Assembly (NCBI RefSeq): GCF_002776525.5
Contig: NC_045441.1
Span: 132,901,768-132,965,767, forward strand
Length of the DNA stretch: 64,000 nucleotides
Source of the DNA: Piliocolobus tephrosceles
Lineage: Eukaryota > Chordata > Mammalia > Primates > Cercopithecidae
Reading direction: 5' to 3'
Shown here: piece by piece, positions 60,440 to 64,000 of the stretch
Numbering within the stretch: the stretch's first letter is position 1
How the letters are laid out: each line of letters starts with the position of its first letter
Position numbers and translations under genes: made by a program
The notes under the pieces: model-generated
The model's database searches: none
What the model saw: only the letters and a program-made list of their open reading frames with translations
What the model was told of the DNA's origin: nothing

Positions 60440-62290
60440 CAGCCACTCCAGCTCAACCAGAAAAAGTGGCAAGCTTCGACTCAACTAACTGGCCACGTGG
60501 GTGCTCCAGCCACCCAATGAGGCAGCAAGAGAAGGATGCGGGCCTGCGAGCCTCACTCCGGGCTCTGCAGAACTCCAGCCCCTGCCACTGCCTCACTCCT
60601 ATGCTTGGTGCTACAAGCCGGAATTTTTCAACACTTAAAATGCCACCAGCAGTTGGAAGTTAAGTTGGATATACCCCTTCAGACGGAGGTTGGGGTGGGC
60701 AGTTTAGTGGAAGCTTTCATTTCCATCAACTTCTCTCAGCATTTCTCAAATATATTACTGTTTTCTTCAAAGAGATGGAAGGTCTATTCCATGCCACCAC
60801 CAGCAAAGTGTCACAGATGTGCTCCATCATGCTGGCTGTTATGTAAGATGGAGGTCTCATCAGCAGTATCCTGGTGAATAATGCAACAGTCGTTCAGTCA
60901 TGACTGTTGGTGTTGCTTGTCAGGCTGTGGTTGATTGTGGCTTCTTTCTGTAACATTATACAGGAACTTTACTTGTGTATTGGAATCATTGGAGGTCTTG
61001 GGCTTTCCTTCAACTTGAACCTAGCTTTGACCATGGTTGGCAAGCATTTCTATATGAAGTGACCACTGGCCATCAGACTGGCCATGGCAGGCAGCCTCTC
61101 TATGCTGGCCCCCTCAATCAGGCTTTCTTTGGTATCTATGGATGGAGAAGAAGCTTCCTAACTCTTGGGGTCTTCCTACTAAACTGCTGTGTAGCTGGAA
61201 ACCTGATGTGACCAATAACGTCCAAGCCAATGAAGGCAGGGAAAAAGGTCTAAAGAATTCCTTCAGGAAGCTGAAAAATCAGATGCAAAAAAAGGTACAG
61301 GTGATACAAATACAGATATTATTGGAGGATACCCCAAAGAAGGGAAATGATTAATCTTCCAAACAATTAACACATTCCTGTACTTATCCCTGTTTACTCA
61401 GAGAGATTTCTTGCTGTATCTCTCTGGAAATGTGCTCACATTTTTCTGGACTCTTTACACCTTTGGCCTTTCTTAATAATTATGACAAGAGTCAGTATCA
61501 TTCCAGGAGCACTCTGCCTTCCTTCTTTCCCTTCTGGCTTTTGTTGACACACAGCAAGGTCTTCTATGTGACTTGCAGCCAACAGAAAGCAGATAAGGTC
61601 TCAAGTTCTCAAGTTCAGTATTTGTTTGCTGCTTCCAATTTTGTGAATGGAATGTACCATTTGCTAGCACCTTTATCCATCAGCTATATTGAGTTCTGTG
61701 TCTCTGTGGGATTCTTTGAATTTACCTTGGTGACTCAATTCCATATTATTTGAAACACTGATGGACCTCATTGGACCCAGAGGTTCTCCAGCACTATGGG
61801 TTTGGTTACCATTGTGGGATGCTGCTGTGTCCTCCTGGGGCCACCACTTTTAGGTTATCTCAATGACATATGGACATTATAAATAGACATATGGGCATAA
61901 AGCTTAATCTTAATTATTGCAGGTATATAGCTCTTCACTGCTGATAGGTATCAATTATCAACTTTTGGTAAAGGAATAGAAAGCAGAGGAGAAGCAGGAA
62001 AAGGAAAGCAAAGGGAGAAGAGCAGCATAGATCTTGCTGAGAAGCCTGAAGAAAATTCCCCTAACTAGAAAGGCACAGAAGGTGGCCCCAAAGAAGAGGA
62101 GAGTCCAGCCTGTACCCATTCGGCTAAAGGGTAAATGGAGCAGTTCATTACCCAAGATATCTGAAAATATTCTACTGGCCTGGGATCTACCAGTGGTGCT
62201 CAATGCAGATAATAGACATTTGTGTGGAAACCATACCAGGTGTTCATTGATGGAATTTTTGTTTCACTCCTTACCAATAGCTGAATAAAC
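60440..62290 (+). pseudogene. SLC16A1P: Processed pseudogene of SLC16A1 (MCT1)
   Basis: An intronless, decayed copy of the mRNA of the proton-linked lactate/pyruvate transporter MCT1. The former start is ATG at 60640 (MPPAVGS, then TAA at codon 8, 60661-60663). Recognisable stretches in order: GYTPSDGGWG (about 60667-60696, the conserved N-terminal MCT motif); VFFKEMEGLFHATTS (about 60755-60805); SIMLAVM followed by TAG; IGGLGL and LNL before TM4; NQAFFGIYGW and LLNCCVAG (61110-61205); QTINTFLYL-type text and LSGNVLTF (61360-61445); IQYLFAAS-like and HLLAPLS (61610-61690); LVTIVGCCCVLLGPPLLG (61800-61855); GINYQLL and SIDLAEKPEE near the C terminus (61945-62055). The former stop falls at about 62113 and is mutated. 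Sequence from 60440 to 60639 looks like 5' UTR. There are multiple stops and indels, so no protein is expected. The 3' UTR probably continues beyond 62290, but I could not fix its end. Confidence 0.9.
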
Positions 62291-63309
62291 ATATGCTTTG
62301 AGGAGGAGGTGGTTGATGGTAAAGGATGAGGGAAGGAAGTTGGTTTTGTTTTCATCTTAGCTTTTAACAGTGTCATGGAGATTTTAACATGTGCCTTACA
62401 TTTTAGTCTTTAGAAATCTTCAGAGAACTTAACTTTTAAAATAATTCTGCTGAATTCATATATTTTGAGTGTTGTGTTAAAAAGAAAAATAATAACTGAC
62501 TTGAGATGAATTTAAAATTTAAAAGTAATCTTGCTTCTTTGGTATTTGTAATGTATTGTCAGATACGGTCACTGGAAGATTTATGAATAGAAATGCTGGT
62601 TGAAAGTTGGAGATTTTATAAAATGTTGATAAATATGTTTTTCCAGCATCAGTAGTTTTCTAGTATATGGTTCTGCTATCTATATATTTAGGAAATTTGA
62701 AGCATAAAACTTTGGAAACATCTTGGATGTTCTAGCCAGACTGTACTTGTTGACGTTTCTTGGGTACCATTTCTTGGGATACTTATCAGAAGCCAAGTAA
62801 GTACTTGAGGATTGTTTTCATTAAATTAGTACTTTGCTCCCCTGTTCAAAGACAGATTTTGAATGGTTATAAATTATTGCCCCTGCTGAAATCACTTGGT
62901 ATTATTTTTCTCACTGTAAAGGTTAGTATTACAAATTTCAAAACTATGTATTTGTGCCTTCTTGGTAAATACAGCACATCCAATCAAATGTAAACATATT
63001 TCAAACATCAGTTTAATTCAGCTTAGGTTTTCCCAAAACCCTGGTTAAATCATGAGACCGTTGGATTTTTTTTTTTTTTTTTTTCTGAAAGTTTTCTCCT
63101 TTGATTCACAGAGGTCTCAATTATATCTTATTCTAGCTTAGAGCTGTGTGTGTGTGTTTGGTGGGGGTTTTTTGTTTTGTTTTGTTTTATTTTTAGTTTC
63201 AATCTTTGCAAATTAAAGAGGGCCAGAAAAATGTGGCATCAAGCAAGCAGATAAAGATAAGATTATGAGAGAAATTGCTAAGTGTGCCTAGCTTTAATAA
63301 GTATTTTCT
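62291..63309. other. Possible continuation of SLC16A1 3' UTR, otherwise unannotated
   Basis: AT-rich sequence without long frames follows the SLC16A1-derived coding remnant. The parent mRNA has a long 3' UTR, so part of this is probably retroposed UTR, but no clear poly(A) tail or target-site duplication was found. A T20 run at about 63067-63086 and a short GT/GTTTT stretch at 63146-63190 are the only simple features. Confidence 0.35.
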
Positions 63310-63626
63310 GGCCGGGCGCAGTGGCTCAAGCCTGTAATCCCAGCACTTTGGGAGGCCGAGACTGGCGGATCACGAGGTCAGGAGATCGAGACCATCCTGG
63401 CTAACATGGTGAAACCCCGTCTCTACTAAAAAAAAAAAAAAGACAAAAAACTAGCCGGGCGAGGTGGCGGGCGCCTGTAAGTCCCAGCTACTCGGGAGGC
63501 CGAGGCAGGAGAATGGCGTGAACCCGGGAGGCGGAGCTTGCAGTGAGCTGAGATCTGGCCACTGCACTCCAGCCTGGGTGACAGAGCGAGACTCCATCTC
63601 AAAAAAAAAAAAAAAAAAAAAAAAAG
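63310..63626 (+). mobile_element. Young AluY (Old World monkey type)
   Basis: Nearly consensus sense AluY with GGCTCAAGCCTGTAATCCC, GAGATCTGGCCACTGCACTCC and a tail of about 25 A. AAGTATTTTCT on both sides (63299 and 63625) is a clear target duplication. An extra A run sits in the middle (63427-63440). Confidence 0.96.
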
Positions 63627-63637
63627 TATTTTCTTCT

Positions 63638-64000
63638 TTTTCCTGAGAAGGACTTAAAGAAATTATGGTATACTTAGAATTATTGAACACATACTTACTG
63701 TCCACACAAAGCTACAAATTGTGTGACCCATTTTACTTACCTGAAAAGTAGAGAAATGGCTTCTGCATCAGGATAAAAAGGGGATGGACCAAAACAAAAA
63801 CTAAATATTTCTTATATTCAATGCATTTAAAGTATCCCTGTAATTAACAGAGTGAACATATTAGATACAAAACCTTGTGTAAGAGGCTGACTTTTCCAAA
63901 TAAACTTCTTTTATGGGAAAAAAATGTACATTTCTCTCTGTTGAAAGAAAAGAAATAAAAGCCAGAGTGATAACTTAAAAATGAAGCTGCCACCCACCGG
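63638..64000. other. Intergenic end of window
   Basis: No gene seen. It could be more of the SLC16A1 3' UTR split by the AluY; AATAAA occurs at 63954-63959. Confidence 0.3.

Noticed and set aside
61430..61753. 107-codon frame as a small membrane protein gene
   Set aside because: It is a stretch of the decayed SLC16A1 copy, bounded by frameshifts.
1..64000. CRISPR array, operon, tRNA or rRNA, or a new multigene system
   Set aside because: Repeats are all mammalian transposons or simple repeats; no spaced array, no clustered bacterial-type genes and no RNA gene signature were seen.

Overview
The window is primate nuclear DNA, most likely from an Old World monkey (macaque, baboon or vervet type). 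The evidence is dense Alu, L1, MIR, L2 and MaLR repeats, single-exon olfactory receptor genes, and a MER11 (HERVK11) solo LTR, a family I know from catarrhines. The youngest Alus (21037-21341, 35776-36066, 63310-63626) carry 'GAGATC(C/T)GGCCACTGCACTCC', which I associate with the Old World monkey AluYR subfamilies. Two 100-base runs of N (20937-21036 and 36067-36166) are scaffold gaps, both at the poly(A) end of a young Alu.

The genes form part of a class II olfactory receptor (OR) cluster, all on the + strand. An intact OR2F1-like gene lies at 16923-17876. A second intact OR2-family gene lies at 39395-40330. A close paralogue at 56371-57307 is broken by a 4-base insertion and is a pseudogene. 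From memory of human 7q35 (OR2F2, OR2F1, OR2Q1P, OR6B1), the window matches the stretch from OR2F1 towards OR6B1, with one or two OR2Q-like copies between. Each OR reading frame has a polypyrimidine-AG acceptor just upstream, as expected for a coding exon spliced to 5' untranslated exons. The two OR2Q-like copies share a 250-bp tract that is far more alike than its flanks, which suggests gene conversion. MIR fragments about 300 bp beyond both stop codons support a shared duplicated ancestor.

The only other gene-derived sequence is a decayed processed copy of SLC16A1 (monocarboxylate transporter MCT1) at about 60440-62290, with no introns and several stops and frameshifts.

Everything else is intergenic. 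Layout: 1-5500 nested L1 including a twin-primed copy; 5500-16900 unique DNA with Alus and L1 ends; 16900-17900 OR2F1; 18000-36200 mostly L1, with a GC-rich ERV1-like LTR at about 28730-30310, an MST LTR, a purine tract and a 142-bp near-identical duplication; 36200-43000 unique DNA around the second OR; 43000-55500 L2, L1, MER11, Alu and microsatellites; 55500-64000 the OR pseudogene, Alus and the SLC16A1 pseudogene. I found no bacterial-type system, CRISPR array, tRNA or rRNA, and no undescribed multigene system. The points of interest are evolutionary: receptor birth, death and conversion, L1 mechanism, and possible assembly artefacts.
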